Below the pieces are notes generated by a model. It was not told the origin of the DNA. It searched no databases and saw only the letters and a program-made list of their open reading frames with translations. Positions 32,444-41,445 of a stretch of DNA of 46,449 nt are shown here, piece after piece. The position numbers and the translations under genes are program-made. Numbering within the stretch: the stretch's first letter is position 1; each line of letters opens with the position of its first letter. Origin of the DNA: Saprospiraceae bacterium (GTDB lineage Bacteria > Bacteroidota > Bacteroidia > Chitinophagales > Saprospiraceae); NCBI GenBank assembly GCA_020629615.1, contig JAHDCZ010000013.1, forward strand, positions 1 to 46,449, written 5' to 3'.

Positions 32444-33817
32444 GTGGCAAAACAGAGAAAAATATTTATTTGTTCCAATTGTGGTGTTGAATCAGGCAAA
32501 TGGGTTGGAAATTGCCCCTCTTGCAACGAATGGAATACCTATCAAGAAGAGATTATCACTAAAAAGACAGCGCAAGAAGAAAAAAGGAGAACATGGGAGG
32601 ATGACAATGGTAATTCAAATAAGCCTAAGAATATCGCGGAGATTCAAACGGGAAATACTATAAGAATAGAAACTACGGATCAAGAACTAAATCGAGTGCT
32701 AGGTGGAGGTATTGTTCATGGCTCTCTGATATTGGTTGCGGGACAGCCAGGAATAGGAAAATCAACGCTGTTATTACAAATTGCGACAAGTCTATCAAGT
32801 AAGATCCTTTATGTTTCAGGAGAAGAAAGTGCGGAACAAATCAAAATGCGGGCGGATCGGATGAAAATGGACAATGATGATTGTTTTATTTTGACAGAAA
32901 CTAATATTAGTAAATTGCTGCAAGCGGCCAATAAGTTGGTTCCAGACCTTCTAATTGTAGATTCTATTCAGACCTTATCTAGTCCATTCGTGGAATCCGC
33001 GCCAGGCAGTGTTTCACAAATCAGAGAATGTACAGCGGAATTACAGCGATACGCCAAATCCAAACAAATCCCGGTATTTGTCATCGGTCATATAACCAAA
33101 GAAGGATCCATCGCTGGCCCAAAATTGCTTGAACATATCGTAGATGTAGTTTTACAATTTGAAGGAGATAGAAATTATACCTATAGAATCCTTCGAACGC
33201 ACAAAAATAGATTCGGCTCGACCGACGAAATAGGTATTTACGAAATGCAATCAAACGGTTTAAGAGAAGTTTCTAATCCATCAGAAATACTTTTATCCCA
33301 AAATGAGGAGCGACTTTCGGGAAGTGCCATTGCAGCAACCATCGAGGGGCAACGACCTATGTTAATTGAGACTCAAGCTTTAGTAGCTGCTTCGGTCTAT
33401 GGAACACCACAACGATCGGCGACTGGGTTTGATGGTAAGCGACTCAATATGTTATTAGCGGTATTAGAAAAGCGCTGCGGACTTCCTTTTGGTCAGATGG
33501 ATGTCTTTTTGAATATGGCCGGCGGACTTAAAATTTCGGATCCTTCAATTGATCTTGCGGTAATTACGGCATTAATTTCTTCATTAGAAAACATCTATGT
33601 TGATCGTAATATTTGTTTCGCAGGTGAAGTTGGGTTATCAGGAGAAATTAGATCCGTTAGCCGAATAGAACAGAGAATTCAAGAAGCTGATCGATTGGGT
33701 TTTGATTCCATTTTTATATCAAAATACAACGCAAAATCACTGGACCAATCAAAATATAATATCGAAATCAAAACAATTGCCAAGGTAGAAGATTTATTAG
33801 CTATGATTTTCTCTTAA
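32444..33817 (+). CDS. radA: DNA repair protein RadA
   Basis: RadA (Sms) is a RecA-like helicase that promotes branch migration in recombination. The 457-residue protein starts at a GTG. A C4 zinc finger comes first (Cys10, Cys13, Cys24, Cys27; ICSNCGVESGKWVGNCPSC). The ATPase core shows Walker A GQPGIGKST (100-108), Walker B LLIVDSIQTL, the RadA-specific HKNRFGSTDEIG, and the C-terminal Lon-like domain (about 290-457) with GEVGLSGEIRSVSRIEQR. All family motifs are intact. The gene lies 3 bp before the DCC oxidoreductase gene; the 260 bp upstream contain the hairpin at 32191-32219 and are otherwise AT-rich. Confidence 0.97.
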   Translation: MAKQRKIFICSNCGVESGKWVGNCPSCNEWNTYQEEIITKKTAQEEKRRTWEDDNGNSNKPKNIAEIQTGNTIRIETTDQELNRVLGGGIVHGSLILVAGQPGIGKSTLLLQIATSLSSKILYVSGEESAEQIKMRADRMKMDNDDCFILTETNISKLLQAANKLVPDLLIVDSIQTLSSPFVESAPGSVSQIRECTAELQRYAKSKQIPVFVIGHITKEGSIAGPKLLEHIVDVVLQFEGDRNYTYRILRTHKNRFGSTDEIGIYEMQSNGLREVSNPSEILLSQNEERLSGSAIAATIEGQRPMLIETQALVAASVYGTPQRSATGFDGKRLNMLLAVLEKRCGLPFGQMDVFLNMAGGLKISDPSIDLAVITALISSLENIYVDRNICFAGEVGLSGEIRSVSRIEQRIQEADRLGFDSIFISKYNAKSLDQSKYNIEIKTIAKVEDLLAMIFS

Positions 33818-33820
33818 TTA

Positions 33821-34213
33821 ATGAAAAAGCTAAAACAACTTTCATTTAAAAATCCAATCGTTTTAGTTGATGGTCATTGTGTCCTTTGCCATCGATTCGT
33901 CAATTTCTTAATTGATAGAGATAAGAAGGCGTGTCTGAAGTTTGGTAGCCTGCAAAATCACATAGATACCAAAAACGGTTTGGATTTAAAAGGAGTTGTT
34001 TTAATTTGGAAAGGAGTTGTTTACAAGAATTCCGCTGCTGCTCTTCGAAGTATTGCCCAACTTGGAGGATTATGGAAAATAGCCTTATTTTTTTTGCTTG
34101 TGCCCAGGTTTATTCGAGATTGGGTATATCAAAAAGTAGCCAATAATCGTTTTAAATGGTTTGGCAGATATGATGAATGTATTGTACCAAAGCGAAACAT
34201 TTTGCTTGATTAA
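33821..34213 (+). CDS. DCC-family thiol-disulfide oxidoreductase (DUF393)
   Basis: The 130-residue protein shows the DCC signature VLVDGHCVLCHRFVNFLIDR: an Asp followed by Cys-x2-Cys at about residues 21-24, as in the YuxK/DUF393 family. Later segments (GVVYKNSAAALRSIAQLGG, then LVPRFIRDWVYQKVANNRF) also match. The thioredoxin-like fold implies a redox role; substrates are unknown. One hydrophobic stretch near residues 85-100 may associate with the membrane. Only 3 bp separate it from radA, so the two are likely co-transcribed although no functional link is evident. Confidence 0.88.
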   Translation: MKKLKQLSFKNPIVLVDGHCVLCHRFVNFLIDRDKKACLKFGSLQNHIDTKNGLDLKGVVLIWKGVVYKNSAAALRSIAQLGGLWKIALFFLLVPRFIRDWVYQKVANNRFKWFGRYDECIVPKRNILLD

Positions 34214-34300
34214 GCGTCTTATAAAACAGAACAACTAAGTAAGATCGCTTAAATTGTCGTTTTCATACTAAATATTCTGATCGAACCGTATATATAGTCC

Positions 34301-34308
34301 TATATTTG
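34301..34308 (+). promoter_or_regulatory. -7 promoter element (TATATTTG) of the PorG-like gene
   Basis: TATATTTG fits TAnnTTTG and lies 10 bp before the ATG at 34319, predicting a leader of only about 5-8 nt. I do not find a convincing TTTG at the usual distance upstream. Confidence 0.5.
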
Positions 34309-34318
34309 TGACTGATTT

Positions 34319-35134
34319 ATGAAAATTCTAAAAGTATTACTCGTTGTTGGATTTGCTTTCTTTTCTTTTTTGGCTCAGGGTCAAAAAGGATGGGAACTCG
34401 GTGGATGGCTCGGAATCAGCAATTATTTTGGTGACTTAAATAGTTCGTTCAATGTGACAGATCCTGGACCAGCCGGTGGATTGTTAGTACGAAGAAATTT
34501 CAATAATCGCGTATCTTGGAAGGCTGGCTTTAATTATGGTTTTGTATATGCCGATGATGCCAACTCAAACAACAATTTTGAGAAAAACAGAAATCTAAGC
34601 TTTAGATCAAATATTTTTGATTTAACAGCCGCCATGGAGTTTAATTTTTTCCCTTATACACATGGGAGTACGGATGAGTATTCCACACCGTATTTTCTAG
34701 GAGGTATCAATATTTTTCGGTTTGATCCGCAAGCTGAACTCAATGGTACGTATGTTGGTCTTCAACAACTAGGTACTGAAGGGCAAGCAAGAGGTCAAGA
34801 ATACTCTCGAATCAACTTTGGAATTGTGGTCGGAGCGGGTTACAAGATTGATATAAACCACTTGTGGAGCATTAATGTAGAATTAACCGTACGGAAATTG
34901 TTTACCGATTATGTAGATGATGTGAGTACAGTTTATCCTAATAAAGCTAGTTTGTTATCCTTACGTGGTCAGCAAGCTGTAGACTTGTCTGATCGATCTT
35001 TGATTCCAGGGATTGGCGAACAAAATAGACAGCGAGGGGATAGTTCTGATACAGATAGTTATTCTTTTTTTGGTATTAGTATTATGCGGTATTTTGGAAG
35101 ATTGGAATGTCCAGAAATTTCTAAAATACGATGA
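34319..35134 (+). CDS. DUF6089/PorG-like outer-membrane beta-barrel protein
   Basis: The 271-residue protein has a signal peptide (MKILKVLLVVGFAFFSFLAQ, cut near residue 22) and a beta-barrel pattern: GWELGGWLGISNYFGDLNS, LTAAMEFNFFPY, a GVVVGAGYKIDINHLWSINV-type strand series and a C-terminal FFGISIMRYFGRLECPE. The start with GxSNYFGDLN fits DUF6089, to which the type IX secretion component PorG belongs. Since the window carries a T9SS cargo (23109), a role as a PorG-like T9SS protein is possible, but there are no porKLMN neighbours. It overlaps yjbQ by 4 bp. Confidence 0.75.
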   Translation: MKILKVLLVVGFAFFSFLAQGQKGWELGGWLGISNYFGDLNSSFNVTDPGPAGGLLVRRNFNNRVSWKAGFNYGFVYADDANSNNNFEKNRNLSFRSNIFDLTAAMEFNFFPYTHGSTDEYSTPYFLGGINIFRFDPQAELNGTYVGLQQLGTEGQARGQEYSRINFGIVVGAGYKIDINHLWSINVELTVRKLFTDYVDDVSTVYPNKASLLSLRGQQAVDLSDRSLIPGIGEQNRQRGDSSDTDSYSFFGISIMRYFGRLECPEISKIR

Positions 35135-35538
35135 TCACTCAAACAGAGATTATCCTCCCTCCATTTGCTAGAGGTTTTCATATCATTACTTCTCATATTC
35201 TTAAGGCACTTGCGCTGCCACAATCAGGACTATTGCATGTCTTTATTAAACATACATCCGCAGGTTTGACCATTTGCGAAAATGCAGATCCTGATGTTTT
35301 AATTGATTTTGAGACTTATTTCAATCGCATTGTCCCCGAAAACATCCATGGATTAAAACATACAATTGAAGGTCCTGATGATATGCCTGCACATATTAAA
35401 AGTGCCATAGTGGGTAGTTCTGTTACAATTCCTATTACTAATCACCAGTTAAACTTTGGTACCTGGCAAGGGATTTATTTGTGTGAATTTAGAAATCATG
35501 GAGGCCCTAGAAAACTGGTTTTAACACTTACCAGTTAA
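35131..35538 (+). CDS. yjbQ: YjbQ family protein (secondary thiamine-phosphate synthase-like)
   Basis: The 135-residue protein matches UPF0047/YjbQ: GLLHVFIKHTSAGLTICENA near the middle, the acidic NADPDVLIDFETYF, ENIHGLKHTIEGPDDMPAHI and the final GTWQGIYLCEFRNHGGPRK. Members have weak thiamine-phosphate synthase activity in vitro and their physiological role is unresolved. The conserved His and Glu residues in the signature loops are present. It starts with an ATGA overlap with the PorG-like gene, and the LysE gene follows 37 bp later. Confidence 0.93.
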   Translation: MITQTEIILPPFARGFHIITSHILKALALPQSGLLHVFIKHTSAGLTICENADPDVLIDFETYFNRIVPENIHGLKHTIEGPDDMPAHIKSAIVGSSVTIPITNHQLNFGTWQGIYLCEFRNHGGPRKLVLTLTS

Positions 35539-35575
35539 TTGGCTTATTTTTAGATAAAATTAACTCAAAACATTT

Positions 35576-36193
35576 GTGCAATTTATATTAGAAGGCATAC
35601 TGGCTGGCTTAGGATTGGCGATTCTTTTAGGACCAATTTTTATTGCTTTGACTCAAACTTCGATCGAAAAAGGATTGAAAGCTGGCTTAACCGTTGGTAC
35701 GGGTATTTGGCTTAGTGATTTATTGATTATAGTATTCAGTTTTTTATTTGTACAAACATTAAATTCTATCATCAGCGCAGATGGATTTAAGTTTTATTTG
35801 GGGACCATTGGTGGCGCAGTGTTAATGTTATTTGGGATTGGTAGCTTCTTTAGCAAGATTGATTTAGAGAATAAAAATACCAAACACAGCGTAAAGAATT
35901 ATATGGGTTTTTTTCTCAAAGGTTTTATTGTAAATACAGTAAACCCTTTCACATTTATTTTTTGGATAGGAATGATTTCAACTTATGTCATAGGAAGACA
36001 ATGTACTACGAATGAATCGATTTTGTTCTTATCGAGTATTTTTGCAACAATTATTTTTACAGATGGCTTAAAAGTAATCGTTGCCAAAATGCTACGTTCC
36101 AAATTAAAGGAAAGACAGATTAAAATATTTTCTAGAGTAGCGGGGATAGGTCTTTTTTCGTTTGGATTGTTTTTGATCTATCAGGTTATTTAG
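35576..36193 (+). CDS. LysE/RhtB-family amino-acid exporter
   Basis: The 205-residue membrane protein starts at a GTG and has about six helices. The N-terminal LAGLGLAILLGPIFIALTQT is the LysE-family first helix with its conserved Gly-Pro, followed by GLKAGLTVGTGIWLSDLLII. A second repeat begins at NTVNPFTFIFWIG with the conserved Asn-Pro. Such proteins export amino acids or related small molecules; the substrate cannot be read. Its last 8 bases overlap the convergent glycosyltransferase gene. Confidence 0.88.
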   Translation: MQFILEGILAGLGLAILLGPIFIALTQTSIEKGLKAGLTVGTGIWLSDLLIIVFSFLFVQTLNSIISADGFKFYLGTIGGAVLMLFGIGSFFSKIDLENKNTKHSVKNYMGFFLKGFIVNTVNPFTFIFWIGMISTYVIGRQCTTNESILFLSSIFATIIFTDGLKVIVAKMLRSKLKERQIKIFSRVAGIGLFSFGLFLIYQVI

Positions 36194-36905
36194 ACCATAA
36201 ATTATACTTCAAAATGCAATAGATGGCTCTAAACCCGTCTTTCCAATTTATTTTCTTTCCTTCTTCATAGGTTCTTCCATAATAAGATATTCCCACTTCA
36301 TAAATTCGTACTCCTTCAATACGAGAAACCTTAGCGGTAACTTCTGGTTCAAAACCAAATCTATTTTCTTTTAATTTTAATCCTTGAACAATGTCGGCAC
36401 GCCACATCTTGTAACAGGTTTCCATGTCCGTAAGGTTTAAGTTGGTAAACATATTTGATAAATGAGTCAAGAATTTATTGCCAATAGAATGCCAAAAGAA
36501 TAAAATACGATGTGCCCTACCTCCCATAAAACGACTTCCATAAACCACATCGGCAAATCCATCTATAATGGGTTGAAGTAAAATATTGAATTCTTCCGGA
36601 TCATATTCCAGATCAGCATCTTGAACTATAATGTAATCACCTTTAGCATTAGCAATTCCTGTATGGAGTGCCGCACCTTTTCCTTTATTTTTTTCATGTT
36701 TATAATAGCTGATTTGACAATCGGGATTAGATTTGGCAAATGCTTGTACCACTTCTTCAGTATTATCTTTTGAACAGTCATTGACGACAATCATTTCTTT
36801 TGACATGTTCCCGATAAGTGAAACATTTTTAACTTTCGTCAAAATTTTTTCTATCGTTGCTTCCTCATTATATGCAGGGATGATAACCGATAATGTTTTC
36901 GTCAT
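36186..36905 (-). CDS. Family 2 glycosyltransferase (polyprenyl-phosphate mannosyltransferase-like)
   Basis: The 239-residue GT-A enzyme begins LSVIIPAYNEEATIEKIL and has the nucleotide-sugar-binding VVNDCSKDNTEEVV, the metal-binding DxD in IIVQDADLEYDPEE and VVYGSRFMGGRAH, as in dolichol-phosphate mannosyl or glucosyltransferases. It has no C-terminal membrane helices, so it is a soluble or peripheral enzyme acting on the cytoplasmic face, probably charging a polyprenyl phosphate with a sugar for lipoglycan or protein glycosylation. The donor sugar is not predictable. It is divergent from the PaaE-like gene and overlaps the LysE gene convergently. Confidence 0.92.
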   Translation of the reverse strand: MTKTLSVIIPAYNEEATIEKILTKVKNVSLIGNMSKEMIVVNDCSKDNTEEVVQAFAKSNPDCQISYYKHEKNKGKGAALHTGIANAKGDYIIVQDADLEYDPEEFNILLQPIIDGFADVVYGSRFMGGRAHRILFFWHSIGNKFLTHLSNMFTNLNLTDMETCYKMWRADIVQGLKLKENRFGFEPEVTAKVSRIEGVRIYEVGISYYGRTYEEGKKINWKDGFRAIYCILKYNLWSK

Positions 36906-36979
36906 TTATTAAAATTCAGGATTTGTATGCTTAATTTGCGCTACAAAAATAATCGAAAACCTCGAATATCGTTTATCCT

Positions 36980-38041
36980 ATGTCAAAGCCTTTTATTGAA
37001 GCCAAACTTGTCAGAATACAACAAAATACCGAAGATGCGATAAGCCTCTTTTTTGATAAACAACAAATCGTACCAACCGATTTTAAAAGCGGTCAGTATC
37101 TTAATTTTTCTGTCTCAATTAATGAACAAGAAGAAAGAAGAGCCTATTCAATTTTTACTGCTCCCTTTGATAAGGAAATTGGTGTTACTGTCAAAAGAGT
37201 AGAAAATGGCTTGGTTTCAAATTTTCTTCATGATCAGATAGAAGTCGGAAATATTCTAAGTCTTTCCCCTCCAGAGGGAAGGTTTGTTCTAATTCCTGAC
37301 GGTGATAAAAGAAGACAACATTTTTTTATTGCAGCAGGGAGTGGGATTACTCCTATTATGTCTATGATACAAGCTGCATTGGAACTAGAACCTCAAAGTG
37401 AATGCATTTTGATTTACGGAAACAAGGATGAAAAATCGATCATATTTAAAGAAGAGCTTTTAAAGCTATCGCAAAAATATGCCGGGCAGTTAAAAATATA
37501 TCACATCTTATCTCGATCATCTCAAGGGAGTTGGAAAGGGATAAAATCCAGATTAACAGCGGACTTAGTCGACGAGCTCGTTCAAGAAAATATGAATGAA
37601 CGACTCACTCAAGAATATTATTTGTGTGGACCAGGTGAGCTTATTGAACTTTTTGATGGGCACTTTCGTGCGAATGGAATAGATACTAAAAAAATACATA
37701 AAGAATATTTTAGTAGTCCAAAGCTAGATTCGGCTACAGCCAAAAAAGAAATTACAGATGGCTCATCGATTGCTGAAGTTATTTTGGATGGCGAAACGAT
37801 TCAAGTGGAGGTCCCTAAGGACAAAACTGTACTGGATACTTTGATCGATTCAAAATATGAGGCACCGTATTCTTGCATGAGTGGTTCATGTTCAACCTGC
37901 ATTGCAAAATTAACCAAGGGCAAAGTTGAGATGGAACAATGTTATGCACTTGATGAGGATGAAGTGGAAGAAGGATTTATTTTAACTTGTCAAGCGAAGC
38001 CAATTACAGACTCTATCAGTTTAACCTACGATATTGATTAA
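36980..38041 (+). CDS. PaaE-like ferredoxin-type NAD(P)H oxidoreductase
   Basis: The 353-residue protein combines three modules: an FAD-binding barrel (about 1-105; ERRAYSIFTAPF binds FAD), an NAD(P)H-binding Rossmann domain (about 110-245; FFIAAGSGITPIMSMIQAAL, YYLCGPGELIELF), and a C-terminal plant-type 2Fe-2S ferredoxin domain (about 265-353) with Cys in PYSCMSGSCSTCIAKL and LTCQAK, giving the Cys-x5-Cys-x2-Cys...Cys ligand set. The order matches the phenylacetyl-CoA oxygenase reductase PaaE and relatives that feed electrons to di-iron oxygenases. There are no paaABCD genes nearby, so the partner is unknown. Confidence 0.9.
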   Translation: MSKPFIEAKLVRIQQNTEDAISLFFDKQQIVPTDFKSGQYLNFSVSINEQEERRAYSIFTAPFDKEIGVTVKRVENGLVSNFLHDQIEVGNILSLSPPEGRFVLIPDGDKRRQHFFIAAGSGITPIMSMIQAALELEPQSECILIYGNKDEKSIIFKEELLKLSQKYAGQLKIYHILSRSSQGSWKGIKSRLTADLVDELVQENMNERLTQEYYLCGPGELIELFDGHFRANGIDTKKIHKEYFSSPKLDSATAKKEITDGSSIAEVILDGETIQVEVPKDKTVLDTLIDSKYEAPYSCMSGSCSTCIAKLTKGKVEMEQCYALDEDEVEEGFILTCQAKPITDSISLTYDID

Positions 38042-38136
38042 TTGGAACTTTTAACTAAATCTTAGCATTTTTTAATTGTTACATGATCTAACTGTAACGT
38101 CTCAAAGACGTATTGATAAGAACAAAATCAAATATT

Positions 38137-38802
38137 ATGAAATATACATTATCACTTTTATTAGCCGCTTTTTTATGTGTGAGTGCTACAGCTCAGGTAT
38201 CAGAATCCAATAAAACCATGAGCTTGGGACCTAAACCTTCGTTCTCTATTGATATCGATGGCGCGGATAAAAAGATGGCAGAAAACACTTGGAAAGATTA
38301 TTTAAAAGAATTTGGGAAGGTCGAAAAAAACAAAAAAGCCAAAGAATATTATATGACTCAGGTAAGAGTTCCTTTAATCACAGGAGCGGGTTTGGTTAAT
38401 TTGTTTTCTACAGTTGAAGAAGGTAAAAACATGAGTACAGTGCACCTTTGGGTAGATAACGGTTCTTCTTTTGTCTCAAGTGATGATGATGAAGAAGCTG
38501 CAATTGGTGCTATTCGATTTTTAAAAGATTATGGAAATATCGTAAATAAAAAAGTAATAGGCGAAGAATTAAAAGAAGAAGAGCAGAGTCTTAAAAAGTT
38601 GAATAAAGAGTTGAGTAAACTGGAGAAAAAGAACAAAGACCTTCACGAAGATATCGAAAAAGCAAAAGAGAAAATTCGCAAAGCTGAAGAGGATATCGTT
38701 AAAAACTTGGCTGAGCAAGATGAGAAAAGAGCATCTATCGAAGCGCAGACAGAAAAAGTTTCTGAAGTAACAAAGCGATTAAATAATGTCGGAAAAGAAT
38801 AA
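38137..38802 (+). CDS. Secreted protein with C-terminal coiled coil
   Basis: The ATG at 38137 (221 residues) opens a signal peptide, MKYTLSLLLAAFLCVSATAQ; a TTG eight codons upstream is unlikely. The middle (about 25-135) is a mixed domain with KPSFSIDIDGADKKMAENTW and MSTVHLWVDNGSSFVSSDDD. Residues about 145-221 are almost entirely charged and helical (LKEEEQSLKKLNKELSKLEK and on), a strong coiled coil. It is exported, so this should be a periplasmic or surface rod that oligomerises. I do not recognise a family. A strong terminator follows at 38854-38886. Confidence 0.82.
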   Translation: MKYTLSLLLAAFLCVSATAQVSESNKTMSLGPKPSFSIDIDGADKKMAENTWKDYLKEFGKVEKNKKAKEYYMTQVRVPLITGAGLVNLFSTVEEGKNMSTVHLWVDNGSSFVSSDDDEEAAIGAIRFLKDYGNIVNKKVIGEELKEEEQSLKKLNKELSKLEKKNKDLHEDIEKAKEKIRKAEEDIVKNLAEQDEKRASIEAQTEKVSEVTKRLNNVGKE

Positions 38803-39199
38803 GAATATTTTCATTTTTATATGATGAAATAAAATATATAAAGAAATATTCACAAAGGAGTATCAGTCATTGATGCTCCTTTTTTTGTACAGATAAATTA
38901 ATATATAATTTTTATATATAAGTTATTTTATTAATTCAAACATATAGCTTGTCAATACCATTAAGTTATAAGTATAATTCTATCCTTTCCGAAACACATA
39001 TATTATTGTTGCATATGTATTGATTTTCTTTAAATCTTGTTTAAGTCGGTCATGATTTAGTAAAAACTTGTTCTCCACATTTTATTATCCTTTTCCACAT
39101 TTCACCAACAGGGTTAATTCAAGGGTAAATTATTTTATTCCTCAGGAACTTTTAGTTTTGTATTCTACTTTATTGTAATACGTTCAATCAAAAAACCAA
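38803..39199. other. Intergenic region upstream of dnaB
   Basis: The 397 bp hold a strong terminator (38854-38886), an AT-only-rich stretch (about 38895-38950), and two DnaA-box-like 9-mers, TTCTCCACA (39071-39079) and TTTTCCACA (39091-39099), each one mismatch from TTATCCACA and 20 bp apart in the same orientation. I see no gene in it and no clear -33/-7 promoter; TTTTG with TACGTTCA near 39153-39187 is a weak candidate. Confidence 0.6.
38854..38886 (+). terminator. Intrinsic terminator after the coiled-coil protein gene
   Basis: A 12-bp stem (38854-38865 with 38871-38882, one G-U pair) with a 5-nt loop is followed by a T run to 38886. It lies 52 bp after the stop codon. Confidence 0.9.
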
Positions 39200-40714
39200 A
39201 TGGCAGAAAAACCAAATACCATCAGACCAGTCGGCGGAAAATTCAAATCCATTAAGCAAGAGAATGATGCCAATAGTTTGGTTTATGGTAGAGTGCAACC
39301 TCAAGCAATCCCCTTGGAAGAAGGGGTGCTAGGAGCTATTTTGATCGATAAAGATGCCTTGCCTTCTGTTATCGAAACTTTGCGACGAGAAAGTTTTTAC
39401 AAAGAAGCACATGCCATCATTTATGATGCCATGATTGAATTATTTGATAAGTCTCAACCGATTGATATTCTTACAGTACATGAACTGCTAAAGAAAACTG
39501 GAGACCTAGAAAAGGTAGGGGGTGTTAATTATTTAATGGAGTTATCCAACAAGGTCGCTTCTGCTGCAAACATAGAATATCATTCTAAAATTATTGCTCA
39601 AAAGTATATTCAAAGAGAACTCATTCGGGTATCAACCCAAACAATAAAAGATTCTTTTGAAGATACCAAAGATGTCCTCGATATGTTGGATGAAGCGGAA
39701 CAAAGTCTCTATGATATTACCGCTCAAAACATGAATACTGGTTATTCTGCTGTTGGACCTATTGCAGTTGATTTAAGAAAGGATATAGAAGCGGTCAGTC
39801 AAAAAGATGATGACCTTACCGGGGTGACTACCGGATTTAAAGAGCTAGATAAGATGACTGGCGGCTGGCAAAATTCTGATATGATCATTATCGCTGCACG
39901 TCCAGGTATGGGTAAGACGGCTTTTACTTTATCACTTGCCAAAAATGCCGCCGAATTTGGAAAAGGAGTAGCGATATTTTCATTGGAGATGGCCAATAAG
40001 CAATTGGTACAACGTTTGATCTCAATGGAAGCACATATTAATGGTAAGGCCTTGAGAAATGGAAAAATGTCGGATGACGAATGGAAGCGATTGCACGATG
40101 CCGTCAATACCTTGTCTGATATGCCGATATATATCGATGATACCCCTGGTATTAATATATTCGAATTAAGAGCAAAATGTAGAAGATTAAAAAAGAATCA
40201 TGACATTTCAATGATTGTTATTGATTACTTGCAATTGATGTCTGCAGGGGTGAAATCCGGTGGAAATAGAGAACAAGAGATTAGTAGTATTTCTCGGGCG
40301 CTCAAGGGACTAGCTAAAGAGTTGGATGTTCCAGTAATTGCATTATCCCAGTTGAGTCGAGCGGTGGAAACCAGAGGTGGAGATAAAAAACCAGTGCTTT
40401 CGGATTTGAGGGAATCGGGTGCCATCGAGCAGGATGCCGATATCGTAACTTTCATCTATCGTCCCGGCTATTACGAAATGGAAAACGATTTTGAAACTCC
40501 TAAAGACTTGGCAGAGATTATTTTAGCCAAGCATAGAAATGGTGCTCTGGGGACTGTTGAATTGAAGTTTGTGAATAACTATGTGAAATTCACCGAGCCT
40601 GACGATGTTTCAGCCAATGATCTGAGTTTTGATGTGGGGCAAGACCCCTTTAGCACAGGAATAATCACAAGACCTTCTCGTCTCAATGATGATGAAGACG
40701 ACGCACCTTTTTAG
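39200..40714 (+). CDS. dnaB: Replicative DNA helicase DnaB
   Basis: DnaB is the hexameric helicase that unwinds DNA at the fork. The 504-residue protein has an extended N-terminus (1-30), the N-terminal collar domain (about 33-170; PLEEGVLGAILIDKDALPSV) and a RecA-type motor: GVTTGFKELDKMTGGWQNSD, Walker A ARPGMGKTAFTLS, IVIDYLQLMS (Walker B) and SQLSRAVETRGGDKKPVLSD. The acidic tail (DEDDAPF) resembles the SSB-like ending of some helicases. Length is a little over E. coli's 471 because of the N-terminal extension. DnaA-box-like sequences lie upstream. rluB follows 11 bp downstream. Confidence 0.97.
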   Translation: MAEKPNTIRPVGGKFKSIKQENDANSLVYGRVQPQAIPLEEGVLGAILIDKDALPSVIETLRRESFYKEAHAIIYDAMIELFDKSQPIDILTVHELLKKTGDLEKVGGVNYLMELSNKVASAANIEYHSKIIAQKYIQRELIRVSTQTIKDSFEDTKDVLDMLDEAEQSLYDITAQNMNTGYSAVGPIAVDLRKDIEAVSQKDDDLTGVTTGFKELDKMTGGWQNSDMIIIAARPGMGKTAFTLSLAKNAAEFGKGVAIFSLEMANKQLVQRLISMEAHINGKALRNGKMSDDEWKRLHDAVNTLSDMPIYIDDTPGINIFELRAKCRRLKKNHDISMIVIDYLQLMSAGVKSGGNREQEISSISRALKGLAKELDVPVIALSQLSRAVETRGGDKKPVLSDLRESGAIEQDADIVTFIYRPGYYEMENDFETPKDLAEIILAKHRNGALGTVELKFVNNYVKFTEPDDVSANDLSFDVGQDPFSTGIITRPSRLNDDEDDAPF

Positions 40715-40725
40715 CCCAAGCTTTT

Positions 40726-41445
40726 ATGGAACAGAAAATGCGATTAAATAAATACGTAGCTCATTGCGGTATATGTTCCAGACGAAAGGCTGCCGAATTG
40801 GTCAAGGCTGGCAAAATTCTAGTCAATGGTAAAGTAGAAAAGAACCCTGCCATTGAAGTCGGTGAAGAGGATGAAGTATCCTATAAAGGAAAGGTGATCC
40901 ACGTAGAAAAGAATAAAGTTTATTTTTTAATGAATAAACCAAAATCTGTGGTTACAACATTGTCAGATGAACATGGTCGAAAGACTGTAATGGACATCTT
41001 GGATAAAAAAATTAAAGAAAGGATCTTTCCTGTAGGTCGATTGGATATGAATACTACGGGTTTATTGTTATTGACAAATGATGGTGACCTTACAAAAAGG
41101 CTTTCCCATCCAAGTTATCAAGTGAAAAAAATCTACCAGGTGCAATTAGATCGTGATTTGAAAGAAGAAGATTTCGACATGATCAAAAATGGTTTAGAAT
41201 TGGAAGATGGTTTGGCAGAGGTCGATGCGATAAATTACGTTAAAGGAATGTCCAAAAAAGATGTGGGTCTAGAATTGCATATGGGCAAAAATAGAATCGT
41301 ACGTCGCATCTTTGAACATTTAGATTACTCAGTCGTAAAATTGGATCGTGTTTATTATGCAGGTTTAACAAAGAAAGATCTGCCTAGGGGATTTGTCCGT
41401 CCACTAACTGATAAAGAGGTGATAATGCTACGTCATTTTATTTAG
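40726..41445 (+). CDS. RluB/RsuA-family pseudouridine synthase
   Basis: The 239-residue protein has an N-terminal S4 RNA-binding domain (MRLNKYVAHCGICSRRKAAE, about 5-62) and a pseudouridine synthase domain with GRLDMNTTGLLLLTNDGDL, where the Asp of GRLD is the catalytic nucleophile; KKIYQVQLDRDL and GKNRIVRRIFEHL also match the RsuA/RluB/RluF family. It modifies ribosomal RNA, probably large-subunit (RluB-like), but the target cannot be assigned by sequence alone. It is 11 bp after dnaB and its end overlaps the convergent MFS gene by 4 bp. Confidence 0.94.
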   Translation: MEQKMRLNKYVAHCGICSRRKAAELVKAGKILVNGKVEKNPAIEVGEEDEVSYKGKVIHVEKNKVYFLMNKPKSVVTTLSDEHGRKTVMDILDKKIKERIFPVGRLDMNTTGLLLLTNDGDLTKRLSHPSYQVKKIYQVQLDRDLKEEDFDMIKNGLELEDGLAEVDAINYVKGMSKKDVGLELHMGKNRIVRRIFEHLDYSVVKLDRVYYAGLTKKDLPRGFVRPLTDKEVIMLRHFI

